Below are positions 43,514-57,100 of a stretch of 64,000 nt of DNA, piece after piece. Source of the DNA: Eutreptiella sp. 'Long Island Sound 2002' (taxonomy: Eukaryota; Euglenozoa; Euglenophyceae; Eutreptiales; Eutreptiaceae); contig OZ038389.1 in assembly GCA_964036045.1 (NCBI GenBank), forward strand, positions 67,591,453 to 67,655,452. Direction: 5' to 3'. Both the position numbers and the translations under genes were made by a program. Within the stretch, counting starts at the first letter, position 1. Each line of letters opens with the position of its first letter. The notes beneath the pieces were generated by a model that saw nothing but the letters and a program-made list of their open reading frames with translations, was not told the DNA's origin and did no database searches.

Positions 43514-44158
43514 GTATCCCAAAATGATCAGTGGCACGTGGCACTGATTATTTTGACGTCTGTGTGTTGCCCCCCCCCCCCCCCTCCCCAAAAAAACTCC
43601 TCTCCCACTGATAGTTGGCGGATGGTCGCAGTGGAACGCTCCACACAGCCCCTCGTGCATTGCACGAGCCATTCTTGTTGGGGTTGATGCGGGATGAGGG
43701 TTGGACTGATTGAAAGACAGGTGTTGCGTGTTTGGTTTACAAGTGTGTTCCACTGGCTCTCTATATTTTCACATAGAAGCAGGAAGGCAGGCAGGCAGGG
43801 AGGCTGCAGGGAAGCCGGAGACAAGGGCCAAGATGCACAGCTTGGATGGATGAATGACGAAGGAACGAAGTACGGACACGGCGGGCCTGGCCGCCCGGTC
43901 CAGGCCCGTGACCCCCCCCCCCCCTGGGATGATCTTGATGGGGGAGAGGTCTGGAGTGGTGGGGTTTCAAGAGTGGTTGTAAAGAAGTAGTTACTGGCGG
44001 CTGGTTGGAAAATGGTTCGGAGGCAATTTCTGGCGGATACAAACCGGTTGACGGGCGGTGAGGGGAGCCCCCTTCAGGCACAAGCCCTCCCCTACAAGCC
44101 CTCCCCTATTGTCCCCTAAGCTCTGAAAGATGGCGCCACGAAGGCGACCAATCCGTAC

Positions 44159-44502
44159 CTCAAGGATGGTTACTGTGGAGGAAATCAGGAGCAGGGCCAC
44201 CGCATACGGGGACCCATCACGTTGGGGCGTGCTATTCTTTCGCCATCTGTCATTGCGGAAATGAAGCATGGTTAATAGTGTGATGTAGCCGGCGCCAGCC
44301 ACTGGAAATGTGCCGGACAGAGATTGCCTCCTAACCCCCGTCCAGTCCCGGGCAGTGGGTCGCAGGTGCCAGGCACCACCGTGGTCACCCATGAACCGGC
44401 AGTTTCATGGATACCTTGACGGCAGTCCGGCCCCACCTGAATGGCGGCGCCCGGCCACGCCGATGAAGCAGAGTTGCGTGCAGCCACATGTTTCAACGAC
44501 GA
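44159..44502 (-). CDS. Candidate minus-strand gene fragment, two exons
   Basis: Exons 44502-44437 and 44301-44159 have acceptors CCGCTTTCAG and CACATTTCCAG and donors CATTCAG/GTGGGG and CTTGAG/GTACGG. Their phases agree: the split G plus TG makes Val. The joined product is VVETCGCTQLCFIGVAGRRH then AGAGYITLLTMLHFRN, ending in a hydrophobic stretch, AVALLLISSTVTILE. No flanking exons were identified, so this could be chance. Confidence 0.3.
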
Positions 44503-45540
44503 CTGAAAGCGGGCGATTTTTGATCGGATCCTGGGCATCTTGAATCGCTGTGCCAACCAAAATACATCCGAACCCCCTTCCCGACGACGACAATCTTCTT
44601 GACCCCTGGGTCCCAATCTGAGGGGATGTGGATCCTCCCCCAGCCCATTCCAGTCCAATGGCTTGCATTTGTTTGCACCATAGAACACAGAGAGAATGGA
44701 TGCAACCCATCCTCTCGTGCACAACCCTTGTGCACCATTGTGCACTGGGTGCACAATGTGTTTGTGGTGCACCATTGCGCGCGGTGCACATTGGTGTATT
44801 GGTGGTGACATTGACAGTACAGAAGGACCACCAGCGCGCCAGAAGGAGGAATGCAATGTGGATGTGGGCGAGGTACGAGACAGCGTAAGGGAATGCAGGG
44901 AGGTATGTGGGGGACAGGGACAGACCCGCTCATGCACCACAAGGATGAATATTTGAATGATGGAATCGACGGTTTGATACAACAGCTCAGCACTGAGATT
45001 GCACCGAGGTGCTGCATTGGACTGACAGTGGTTGGTGGTGAAGTGATAGTGGCAGGCGGTCCACCTATGGCCCAGTGGTAGTCGGCAGTCATGGCTGGTG
45101 TGCATTTTGGATTGCAATGCGTGATGGGTGACCCCGCACCCCTTGCCTAACCTCAAGCCTCGGGTTGTCGTCTCTGATGAACTGTTGGATTGGAATGCAT
45201 TTCAGTCATCCAGGAGCGGCGCAGGTACATTGTTGCCACACAGAAGCGGTTGCTGTTTCTTCTGTTCGTCCCATTATAGAATGCTTGAGTTTTGCACGCG
45301 TAACATAACCCTGTGCAAGAATTTCGGAGTCACAGTCGCTTTTGACCCAAGCAGCATCCCGCAAGGCCGGTCCACTATCTGCCTCTCGTGCAGACCCTAA
45401 TGGAAGAGGGAAGAAGGTCTGTAATTATTGTGGATCGTCTCGACTGGGCGAGGGCCTCCAGGTACAGTATGGCGCAACGATGCAGTGCCCCCGTGGGAAA
45501 ATTACGATCGATTTGGCGCAGCGTTCTTACTGCCTTTGCT

Positions 45541-45735
45541 AAATGGGGCTGTGGGGCTGTGGGACGGTGGGACTGTGGGGCTGTGGGGCTGTGGGACTGT
45601 GGGGCTGTGGGGCTGCGGGAGTGTGGGGCTGCGGGAGTGTGGGGCTGTGGGACTGTGGGGCTGTGGGACTGTGGGGCTGTGGATCTTCTGGGGCTTTTGG
45701 GCTGTGGGACTGTGGGGCTGTGGGCTGTGTACCCC
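45541..45735. repeat. GGGGCTGTGGGACTGTG minisatellite
   Basis: About 195 bp of 8-9 bp units (GGGGCTGTG, GGACTGTGG) on the plus strand. Confidence 0.95.
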
Positions 45736-46214
45736 TTGCAGTGTGCATCCCAGAGTGCTGTGAACCGATGGGGGTGAAGATGGAGGTTTGTGGGCGGAAG
45801 TGGAAGAGCAGCAACACTGGCAATGAAATCCCCCGGCGATTTGTTGTCACCTCAGACCATCCGCACCTGAGAGCAAACCCAAATCTGAAAGTGTCGTCAA
45901 AATTTTCCACGCAAGTTCGAAAGTGGCATGTATAATTCTTACACAGTCCTGGTTGACCGATCCGCATGGCTTCGCAAGTTTCCCACCCACGCATTTTTCA
46001 TGATGTTGAATCATTGAGCACGATTGAATGCTCCACTCCCTTGGCTCAGAGTGGATAGTCATAGATGCGCACTCGAATGCAACAGCCGATTGCGTCGTAA
46101 TAATTCGCCATCGGAACTGCAACTTGCTCGTAAAATCTCATATTTATGCGTGATCTGTGCCTGTTCCTGCAAACCACAGTTGAAGAAACCCCCCACCCCC
46201 CCTTGAAATCAAGT

Positions 46215-46330
46215 CCGCCAAAACATTGTCGGCATACAGGGATGATACTTGCATCATGCGTGCACCACGCGAACCTTTTTGGACCATTCCCAGCCCCCAT
46301 AGAAAAGGACGCAAGGCCGCTACTTTGGGG
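46215..46330 (-). pseudogene. Possible LINE reverse transcriptase relic
   Basis: The minus frame reads GARMMQVSSLYADNVLADLI. SLYADNVL resembles the YADD box of non-LTR reverse transcriptases (normally Y/F-A-D-D). It is one short fragment with a changed second Asp and no neighbouring RT blocks. Confidence 0.2.
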
Positions 46331-46731
46331 AGCAGACGCACACCATTCCAACACCAAGTGTGTGTTCTGTCTTTGTTGCCTGGTGTGTCACTGGATAGCA
46401 CGCGTTGAACAATTGCACACATTAGGGCTTGCCACAGCATGACCATTTACTCTGATACCGGGAGGGGTTCCTTGGAGGCTGCGATATCCAGTGCGCCATT
46501 GTCAGGTCAACACATTGTAAAACTTCAACTGGATTGCGCTGTTCACTACCTCACAAAGCAGCAATGCACAGCTGACCATCCCCACAGGTTGCCTCTTTGT
46601 GTCTGAATGAGCATTGGCGGGGTCAATGAGCCAGGAACAAGATGGAGCCAGGCACCCATACAGCAGCAGTTGTGGTCACTCTATTTTTGATTCGGGTTTT
46701 CCATAGACAAAGGGAAACTTCAGACTTTTCA

Positions 46732-47085
46732 AACGCTGCCCGCACCACAACACGTGGCCCAATGAGTGGCATATGGGGCTTCTGCACACGCCCAATGCCT
46801 TTCCATAATAAGTAGTCTCATTTCATAGGCCCAGTGTCTTGGACCGGCTGGACGCATGACATAAAAATCGGGGCATTGTGGTGAGGCTGCAGAGGCTCCC
46901 TCGGGCCGTGACTGGTCTCCGGAGCTCATGAATATCTCGTTTTCTTTACAAAGAACAAGGTAAAGTACAAAGGACCATTCTGCTCCTGAGTGGCACTGCA
47001 AATGGCAGATGACCACGGGGCTCCTACCGTCCACTTCAAACCAAACCCCCATCACGCCCAGGAGGCTATTGCGTGGATAAATGTC
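46732..47085 (-). other. Open minus frame of unknown status
   Basis: After a possible acceptor (AAAATGCAG), the frame encodes DIYPRNSLLGVMGVWFEVDG, then EWSFVLYLVLCKENEIFMSS, and stops about 118 codons later. It looks protein-like, but there are no partner exons. Confidence 0.25.
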
Positions 47086-47402
47086 CTGCATTTTACATTT
47101 GTGTAAGAAAGCCACATGACTTCAGAAGAGAACAGTGTCCATGCGAAGTCCAAAGGGAAGCCTTATCCAGTAAGCCAGACTCTGGGCAGCAGCTCTCCAG
47201 GAGATTGTTGTAACGGTATTGTCCCGGGAATGCTTTTAGCCCGGCTCCAACGGTCCAATCGCTGTGTGCAATCGGGTGCAACCGACTGCGTGAGCGAGCA
47301 GCAGCCACAGGAGCACCTGAGGGCGTTTGAAACTGTGACGGCGGGGGGGGGGGGGGGGTCCGCTCCTGCGGACAACAGCGATGAACCGCAGCTGTCGGGG
47401 TT

Positions 47403-47457
47403 TTTTCCATAAAGGCTGAGTAAGTGTGCCGGTTGGTACTTTCGGGTGTATGCACTG
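47403..47457 (-). pseudogene. Relic of a dispersed TSxYTRKYQ element, copy 2
   Basis: The minus frame reads TSAYTRKYQPAHLLSLYGKN, matching the relics at 36.39 kb and 49.58 kb. Confidence 0.4.
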
Positions 47458-47849
47458 GTTTGGGATTTTAGTTTTGGCGGTTTCAAGTGTTTACATTGTG
47501 TGTTCCAAACCACCCGAGGAACGTAGTTTTAAGGTAGGAGGTGAGAGTGAGACAGTTATCCCTTTACTCACAAGTGCTGCTGCTGCCCTGTGGCGTCCCT
47601 CTCCTGTCGGTGGGGAGGGCTCAGTCATGGCGGGGGTGCAGGAGGGAGTCAACCGGGGCGGCATGCTGCTGTGGTGGGGGACGGCAGCCGCGGCCGTAGC
47701 GGAGGGCGTTGGCTGCGGGAGAGGCCTGAGCTCTATGGGGGGCATCCTCTTCCCCCACTCATTTCGCATTGTTGATCGCACAGTCGCGCCCATTACAACA
47801 CCTGCAGTCTGCACTGCACCGGGGCCCGTCTCTGTCACTGCCCGCCGCA

Positions 47850-48193
47850 ATGCCCGGCTGCGTGCCGCTCCTGATGCTCGTGGCCACCCTGGCCCTTCCT
47901 GGAGCTTGGGCCTGGGATGCCACGTATCCGCATATGCCCCTGAACGTCCACACGGATCCCAATGAGGTGCTTCCCACACTGCGGTCCAAGTTTCAGCCTC
48001 AGGTCTCCAACTGGGGTACCACTTATTTTGCCAACCAGAGTGCCACTTGGGGCCCTATGGACGCAGACATCGAGGATTATAGTTGGCATGGCTTCATCAT
48101 GTTTGCCTACTACAACAATCTCACCCAAGAATGGGAGGACAATTCCACGAACTGGAACACGTTTTGTTCCTGCGTCTTCCTTGAGCCACAGTG
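47850..48193 (+). CDS. Gene 3 exon 1 (signal peptide)
   Basis: Signal peptide, then an extracellular-type sequence with three sequons and several Trp/Tyr residues (for example DYSWHGFIMFAYYNNLTQEW). Donor CAGTG/GTATGA, phase 2. Confidence 0.78.
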
Positions 48194-51100
48194 GTATGAT
48201 GGGTGTCGTGTGGTGCGTTGTTGTGTGGATGTGCTGTGGTGGTATGCCCCCCGCCAAGTGCTGTGCTTTGTGTGTTGTGCGCCATGTGCTTTGCATTATG
48301 TGACCACTGTGCGGTGTTTTGGTGTTGAGTCTGTTTTATGCGTCATATGCAACGTAGAGCAAGAGACAGGCGGAAGATGGCAAAGTCCACGGCAATCGCA
48401 CCATTGTCAAGCAGCGATAGCAGGCGCCACGCGTCCTTCAGCGGTTCGTCATGTTGTGTACCGTGTAGCGCGTTCTCTGTCGTGTGCGATGCCCCCTATG
48501 GATGTGTGTTGTGGTGCAAGCGGGTGGGTGTGAACACGCCGTGGAGTTTGTCCCGTATTTCCGGCGGAGGCATGTGCCTCCGCCCTTCCCGGCATTTCCC
48601 GGCACAGATTCCGTGTGTTTCTGCACCGCTTGCCAACCTCTGGTCCGCAGGTGCCTGACCACATACGAGTGTGTCAAGCCCCTGATCTTGTACGAGTCCA
48701 CACATTGGCTCCGGTACCGCGTCGAGTGGAAGGCCAGCTCCTTCAGCGCCAGCGCGTGGAACTCAGGCGTCGGGTACGTTGACAGCTTCGAGTACGACGC
48801 CAGCCTTGGGCTGGGGCTGCTGTACCTTGATCGGTCCCCGTTCAGCCGCCAGAGCATCACAGGGAAGGGCACGTTGGCTTTCGCCAAACTTGCGACCTAT
48901 GATGCGAACCGCACCAACAGGTACCTCCCCCCCTGGGGAGGTAGGGTACCTCCCCCCCTGGGGAGGTCGGGTTTTCAACTGGGGGGGGATGTCAATAGAG
49001 GCCCCCAAAACTGGGGGGGGGGGGCTTGGGAAAAGGGCTCAATTGACAGAACCATTAATCAGTTACTATGAACTCTGGCTCTGAAGGCACCGAAACTGTT
49101 TTTGAGCATTCAAAATGATGAAAATTTTTTTCACCAAATACATGGCAAACGATGACTTTTCTGAGCCCCCTCGACGCGCTGATTCCAAAAATCCCATGTG
49201 CATTTTTTGCCGAATTTTGGGTCCGGGTCCGGGGCCCGGGGGTCAGTCTCGGTAGGATTTTGGGGGCCCGTCAATTGAGCCCTTTTTCAGGGGGGGCGTC
49301 TAGCCAGGGGGCTGTATCAACCCCCCCCCCCCCCCCATCCCGGCCGATGTGTAACACTTGGTGGTCTTGGCCCTGTGTTACACATCGATGGTGTTGGGCA
49401 CCATCCACACTTCACTGTGACGGGAGCGCATGCCCGTGCCCGTGTGGAAGGGACGCCAAGGGGCGGAAGCAGCACCTGTGAGCAAATGGACAGGCGTCCC
49501 ACTCAGCTCCCAAAACAAGTTTTCCCCACCGTCTGTGGACAAGCCAAGGCAGAATCTTTCCTCCTGAAACCCAAACCAGTGCGTACACCCAGAAGTATCA
49601 ACTGGCTCACTTCCTGAGCTTTTATGACACCCCCGCCCTCCCCCCCCTCGTTTGTCTCCCCACTGAATGACAGCTATGCTTTGTTCTGGGGAAGTCGGGC
49701 ATTTCTTTGGGCGGGTGGGGGGGGGTCAATCGAGGTCCCCAGCGCGAGGAGGGTGGGTCCGGCCAGGGGGCCAGGAGGGTGGGTGGGGCCAGGGGACCAG
49801 GACCATTGACCAGTCACTAAGAGATCTGGTACCAAAGGTACCGGAGAAATTTCTTTCGGGGTGAAAAATGGTCAAAGAGTTTTCCTCCGAATCTCAGACA
49901 AATGATGATTTTCTGGGACCCCCTCGTTGCACCGATTCCAAAAATATCTAGTTCCCCCCTTTTCGGAAACTTGCAGGTGTGACGTAGCACCTCCGCCCTC
50001 TTTCGGGCCCATGAGAAGGCATTTTCTTTTTGCCCTTCGTGTATGCAACAGTGTCCTTGAGCAATCCTCTGCGAATGGCACAGAGGCATACACGAAGAAA
50101 TCGGCCACAATGAGTCCCGTGGGCACGGATGATACCCTATGAATACACATGCAATATACTATTGCTTGGCTGTTTGGGACTCTCTACCCTTGAGCAGACG
50201 AAGGAGCTTATTCGTCATTCAAGGGTGAAGAGCCGCAGACCCATGATATGGTGCATTGCATGTGGGACCAACAATGAAAGTGCATTTTCTATTTTGGGCT
50301 GCTATGCTAATTGGACTTTCTGGGGTTTACCTTCAACCTCCGGCTCGGCTTTCCCCCCTCTTTTGTGTGTGACACTTCCTTTTTGCTGATGTGTAATATG
50401 TGCATGTGCACAATGGGGTGCCCAGTCATGTTTCCATCATGAATTCCCCTCATGCAAGTGCACTTTCCGATCCGTTTCTATTTTTTTTGTCTTTTGGTAC
50501 ACATATCGTGGGGCGTGGACAACCCAAGGACCGTTGCTTTTGTTTTGTGTTGTACGTATGTAGGTCATGTTTCCATCATGAATTCCCCTCATGTAAGTGC
50601 ACTTTCCGATCTGTTTCTTTTTTTTCCGTCTTTTGGTGCACATATCGTGGGCCGTGGATAACCCAAGGACCGTTGCTTTTGTTTTGTGTTATCTGTATGC
50701 TGGCACACTGGATGTTGGCCATGGCCCTGTGAGGACTCTTTTCTTGGGCCTGATTTTGTGTCTCGTATCCATGACACCCTGTGAAACTATGTTATATTGG
50801 CCCCATACCAGTGCCTTGATGGCCTATAATGGTGGCACTAGCGTTGGCCATGGCCCTGTCAGGATTCTTTTTTTTTTTAGCCTGATTTTGTTCCCAGTGT
50901 TGGCGCACTGGATGTTGGCCATGGCCCTGCGACGACTCTTTTCTTGGGCCTGATTTTGTGTCTAGTGCCAATGACACCATGTGAAACTATGTTACATTGG
51001 CCGAGTCCACGGGGTGGGCGACTCCGCGGATCCTAGGACACCAACTCCCCCCCCCCCCCCCTAGGGGCCTTCGGCCAACAGTTAGTTGCCAAAGGTGTCG

Positions 51101-54100
51101 CCGTCACGCGTCCATGGGCGCCTAAGGCGCCCGATGCTCCATGAACACCAAAGGTGCCCTAAGGAAAATTTTGTCCAATTTGCACCTCAACACTATCCTT
51201 AAACCCAACCTTGACTCTAACACCCACCCCCAACCCTTAGCCTACTCCTATCCGTACACCTAATCAAGACTGAATATTGGGACCGAGCTGGTGGGGGAGG
51301 GAACATTAGCTATGACTGGTGAGGGACATCAAGAATGATTCACACATTGATGGCTCTTGACGAAATGAAATCAGCTTGCAAGTGAACCCCATCACCACGA
51401 GGCCCACTTTCAAGGCCTTTTTGGACTTCTGAGGGGCCAAAATGCCCCAAAATGGGCTCAAAATGGGCTCAAAATGGGCTCATTTCACCTGTTTGTGCAC
51501 CCCAAATGGTCTAGGATGGGGTTTGGAAAAATGCGTTTCTGACCCATTTTTGACCCATTTTTGGTCCCAAAACAGCCCATTTTCAATGCATTTTGGGATT
51601 TTCGGAGGACCAAAATGGGCCACCACAAGCTCAAAACGGCCCAAAAACACTTGTTTTAGCGTCGCACATGGTCTAGGATCATTTTTGAGAAAAGTCATCT
51701 TTTTGCCCCTACTGGACCCTGTTGACCCATTTGGGCACCCACCTATTTGGGCTTGAGCTTGCAGCTTGCCGCAGCCTAGTGGGCCTGGGTACGGGGGTGT
51801 AGGCGTCGTTTGGGCAATTCTGAGGGGTGGAAACCACAAAAAGTGGGGGGTTGCGGGTGGAGTAGGTGCCCTCGGAATCGCATTTTGAGCCATGTAGCCA
51901 AAGATATGGCCTATTCTTGGTTTGTGGCTGTCGGCATTTGGAGCTTTTGGGGGCCTTTTTGGGCCGTTTCCGGGACATATCACGGAGTTAGAGGGCCGCA
52001 AAGAGCTCGTTGACACGGGGAAGTCAAGCCGCACGTGGAGTGTACCCACCTTTTCCCTTCGTTTGGCCGTTTTGAATGGGTTCTAGGGCTTTTTTGGCCC
52101 AAAAATGGCTGTTTTTGGCCCTAAAATGCAGCTTTTGAAATTGAGGTCCGCCACTTGCGACACCCGTTCCCGGCCGCCACCGTTGAGTTTCTTGCTCATA
52201 CTTTGTGTGATTGTCCCTCACACCCATAGGTATCATCCACCATTCAGCTGAATCTGAAGCACCAGAATGGAGTTCTGATTTTTCCCCATTTGCGCGTGCT
52301 GGTGCTTGCTTGCTGCTTGCTGCTTGCTTGCTTGCTGCTGCTGCTAAACCTGGTAGGTCCACCCTAGACACCAAAAAGGGTTATAAAACCAAGAGTGGTT
52401 CCACCAGCTCGGTGACCCTAACCAGGATTGAATATTGGGACCGAGCTGGTGGGAAAAGGAACATCACCTTCAAGGCATTTTGTGACTTTAGACGGGCCAA
52501 AATCGCTTACAATGGGCTCAAAATGGGCTCATTTCACTTGTTTATGCACCCCAAACGGTCTAGTTATCATTTTGGAAAAACGCGTTTTTGACCCATTTTT
52601 GACCCTTTTTGGTCTCCAAAAAGCCCATTTTCAAGGCTTTTTGGAATTGTGGAGCGTCATAACGGGCCACCATGGGCTCAAAACGGGCCAAAAACACTTG
52701 TTTGAGCACCCCAAGTGGTCTAGGAACAAATTTGGAAAAAATGATTTTGGACCATTTTTGGACCCACGGATGACCCATGTAACCCTACCCTAGCACGTGC
52801 ACTGTGCGCGCTGCGCTCAACACCACTCTGTTGCGCCAAAATGGGGCATCGAAGGGTGATGACAATATGGAAAAAGGCTTCAAAGTGATCCCATTCATCG
52901 TTATTCAGCACCACAAGGGTGCCCAATGCAATTCATGGCTAAAAACACGTTACGAGAACGTGCAACTTGAAAAATTATGCAAAAAGGGTGCTTTTCAAGG
53001 CCGATTTTGCGGTATTTTGAACCCATAAAGAGGTCGTTGGATGCACTACTAGACAGTGACCAAAGGTGATTGGTCATCATGTGTATATCAGTTTCCCTGC
53101 CAATGCCCCTCTCCAAGGACCTGATAGGCACCCGTAAATGCCCCCAAAAAGGCATTTTCTGGCCATTTTTGACAGATTTTGAAACCTGGGTCCGCCACTT
53201 GCGAATCCCGTTCCCGGCCGCCATTGTTGAGTTTCTTGCTCAAACTCTGTGTGATTGTACTTCACACCCATAGGTATCATCCACCAAAATTTCAGCCGAA
53301 TCCAAAGCACCACGACAGAGTTCTGATTTTTTCCCCATTTCGCGCGTGCTGCTGCTGCTTGCTGCTGCTACACCTAAAGCCCATTTTCAAGGCTTTTTGG
53401 GAATTTTGGAGGGTCAAAACGGGCCACCATGGGCTCAAAACGGGCTAAAAACACTTGTTTGAGCACCCCAAGTGGTCTAGGAACAAATTTGGAAAAAATA
53501 ATTTTGGACCATTTTTGGACCCACAGATGACCCCCGTGACCCTACCCTAGCACGTGCACCGTGCGTGCTGAACACCACTCTGCGGTGCCAAAATAGGGCA
53601 TTGAAGGGTGATGACAATCTGGAAAAGGCTTCAAAATGATCCCATTCATCGTTATTAATCACCACAAGGGTGCCCAATGCAATCCATGGCTATAAAACAC
53701 GGCAAGAGAAGGTGTGATTTGAAAAGGTATGCAAAAAGGGTGCTTTTTAGGCCGATTTTGCGGTATTTTGGGCCCAAAAAGAGGTTGTTGAGGCCCCTAA
53801 TCGGGTACATAACACACTAAACGATGATGAAAGGTGTTTGTTTATCATTTAGGTTAGTTCCAATGCAGATGGACCCCTTTACGCATATCCTAGGCACCCA
53901 AACTGCCCAAAAAAAGGCATTTTCTGGCCATTTTTGACAGATTTTGAAACGGAGGTCCGCCACTTGCGAATCCCGTTGCCGGTCGCCACCGTCGAGTTTC
54001 TCGCTCAAACTTTGTGTGATTGTACTTCACACCCATAGGTATCATGCACCAAAATTTCAACCAAATCCAAAACACCACGACGGACATCTGATTTTCCCCC

Positions 54101-54116
54101 ATTTCGCGCGTGCTGC

Positions 54117-54147
<31 letters not shown>

Positions 54148-57100
54148 GCTGCTGCTAAACCTGGTAGGTCCACCCTAGACACTAAAAAGGGTTACCGAGC
54201 TGGGTTTACCCTGTCGAGGTTTTACACCACCTTTTAGGGTCCAAGGCTGAGCTACACGTTTTAGCAAGCAACAGCAAGCAGCAGCAGCAGCAACAGGCGC
54301 TTAAAAAGTCCTTGAGACCACACCGCGGCTCAAAACCGGCATCCAAGTAGCTCAAAACGACCGGGGAGCCAAGGCGCATCACCACAAACAAGTTTCGTCG
54401 CATTTCGAGCCGTCTAGCCCGTTCTACGGCCGATTTAGTGTCCAAAAAAGGCCGTTTTTGGGCTGTTTTCGGCTATTTTCAGGACGATCGTCCTGAAAGT
54501 TCAGGACGATCGCCGCTACGGCAAGCAGGTGTTTCCGATGAGGGCCGTTGTTCTTTCATGGCAATTGGGCCATCAAAGGATGGCAAATGGGTGTTCAATA
54601 AGGCGTGTACCACTCCGTGGTGCCACGCGGTGGTCCATTTTGAGGTTAAAATGAGCCGTTTTCCAGCCGTGTTTCAGGACGATCGTTGTAACCATGAAGG
54701 CACATCTGCAAAGCATGCGGTCTTTCTTCAACGGTGATCTCCAATGCGTTGCGCAAGACTAGGACCCAGCTCGGTCCTAGTTCGAGTCTTGATTATTACC
54801 GAGCTGGGTTTACCCTGTCGAGGTTTTACACCACCTTTTAGGGGCCAAGGCTGAGCTACACGTTTTAGCAAGCAGCAGCAGCAGCAGCAGCAGCAAGCAG
54901 CAGCAGCAGCAACAGGCGCTTAAAAAGTCCTTGAGACCACACCGCGGCTCAAAACCGGCATCCAAGTAGCTCAAAACGACCGGGGAGCCAAGGCGCATCA
55001 CCACAAACAAGTTTCGTTGCCTTTCGAGCCGTCTAGCCCGTTCTACGGCCGATTTAGTGTCCAAAAATGGCCGTTTTTGGGCTGTTTTCGGCTATTTTCA
55101 GGACGATCGTCCTGAAAGTTCAGGACGATCGCCGCTACGCCAAGCAGGTGTTTCCAATGAGGGCCGTTGTTCTTTCATGGCGATTGGGCTATCAAAGGAT
55201 GGCAAATGGGTGTTCAATAAGGCGTGTACCACGCCTTGGTGCCACGCGGTGGTCCATTTTGAGGTGAAAATGAGCCGCTTTCCAGCCGTCTTTCAGGACA
55301 ATCGTCGTAACCATGGAGGCACATCTCTAAAGCAAGCGGTCTTTCTTCAACGGTGATTTCCCATGCGTTACGCAAGACTAGGACCCAGCTCGGTCCTAGT
55401 TCGAGTCTTGATAAAACCAAGACTGGTTCCACCAGCTCGGTGACCCTAACCCCAGCCCTAACCCTAGCCCTGGCTCTCACCCTAGGCTAGGGTCAGAGTG
55501 AGTGTTGGGGTCCAAAATGGAGAGCAATGATGTGGCAAAAGCAGCCATGAACGAAATTGGGGGGATCTTGTTCAGCCCAATCAACATGGCTAGCATGGCC
55601 AAACCAACTGGCTGCAAAGGTTAGGGTTAGGTTTATGGTGATGCTATGGTTAGAGGGAGGGCAAGGGGAGGTAAGGGGAGCCTGTGCCCCCCACCCCCCA
55701 ACACCCCAAATCGCCCCACCTGGACCCCCCCCCAACCGACCCTCCTAGACCCCCCCTCCAATGCTCACCCCCCCCCCCCCAAGGGGCCTCCGGCCAACAG
55801 TTAGTTGGGGGGGTAGTTGGCGTCCAAAACTGAGGGGTCGCCCCCCCCCCCCCCCGGGGCCGAGTCCCAACTAATTGGTGGCCACACAGAGTACTATGTG
55901 CTTTGTGGACTCGGCGTCCCATCGTTAAGGTCACTATGGGGTGCCGTAAGGAACCGGCAGCTGTACATATTGCGCGTGTATTGCAAAAGTTGCATTTCTT
56001 TCCATTTTTCAATTTTTTTATAATTCACACGACTTACCGCAAAAAAAAATTACACGCATTTACCGCAAAAAGAATTACACGACTAGACAATTTTTTTGTA
56101 CACGACTTACATTTTCACAAAACAACGTTGCACAGAGTGGCAGTTTTGCACAGAGCAAGAGTGCTAAGAGTGCTGCACAGAGCAACAGTGCAGTACAGAG
56201 GGGTGGTTCCGAACAGAGGAGAAGTGCTGCACAGGGCAAGATTCTTGCATAGAGCACCAGTCCTGCAGAGGCCCCGGGGCCCGCCTTTAGCATTTCCCCG
56301 GGGCAGACCAGAGACCGGTCAACAATTAACGAAACGGCATGAAGCTACTGGCGGGCCTTACATTTCCTGGCATCCCCCCCACCCTCTTATAAACGAAGCT
56401 TGTCATGAACCTCCTTTCAGCCCCCCTTCCCCTCAAGTGCATCCTTTGAGTGTGTTGGGGGGGGGTGTCGTGCTTGGTCTCCAACCTGCCCATGCCCCAG
56501 CCTCACAATGCGCCCTCCCCCCCCCCCCCCCGTCTCGCAGCACGCTCACGTTCCTGGGCATGGGCCAGTCCCCCTCCAGCGGCAGCCCCGCCGGGATGCT
56601 GAAGAAGAAGCCTGTGTACCTCCGCTCCAAGGACTACGCCCGCACGAGCCTCGCGGGGCTGAACTACACGTGGGGGCATGTCAACTACTCGCAGCCCCTG
56701 ACGGCCCTCTGGAACCCGGACTACCCGCTGTACCCCCACGTCCTCTACACAGAGCCCGTGCACTGCGTACTGGACTGGGGGGGCCCCCTAGTGACCCCCG
56801 ATGGCGAGGTCATGGGGCTGCTGGTCGGGTATCCGGGGCCCACGACCTCGGACGGGGGGCCGTACGTCTACCGGTTCCAGCAGAAGGCGTACAAGTACCC
56901 CCAGGGCTGCACGGACGCCGCGGACGTGTTCGTGGACCTGACGGCCCCGGCCGTGCAGCAGTGGCTGCAGGACCGCATCTCCGCACGGCCGTACCTGAAG
57001 GTCACCGGCCCCGGGACCGAGCGCGGGGACGGCGTCTACAACCGGGAGATCCCGCGTGGCGGTTTCGGGCCCTACACGTTCGCGTTCAAGGTGGACGTCT

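Larger units (their letters stand above)
48960..49960. repeat. Diverged direct duplication, ~200 bp segments
   Basis: 48990-49195 and 49720-49955 share, in order, a G run, TCAATNGAGG-CCCC, CATT-A-CAGT-ACTA, ATGATGA-TTTTCTG, CCCCCTCG and GATTCCAAAAAT. Confidence 0.5.
48921..56540. other. Gene 3 intron 2 (7.6 kb), repeat-filled
   Basis: Phase 2 intron containing most of the ACCGAGCTGG repeat system, several direct repeats and C/G homopolymers. It also holds an AT-rich patch (about 55980-56110) with TTACCGCAAAAA words. Confidence 0.7.

Noticed and set aside
44272-45156. 294-codon minus-strand frame
   Set aside because: Composition is low in typical protein features and the two short spliced exons inside it use other frames; no family is recognisable.
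52901-53313. Minus and plus open frames in the 52-54 kb repeats as genes
   Set aside because: They recur only because the repeat units recur, and the frames differ between units through small length changes.
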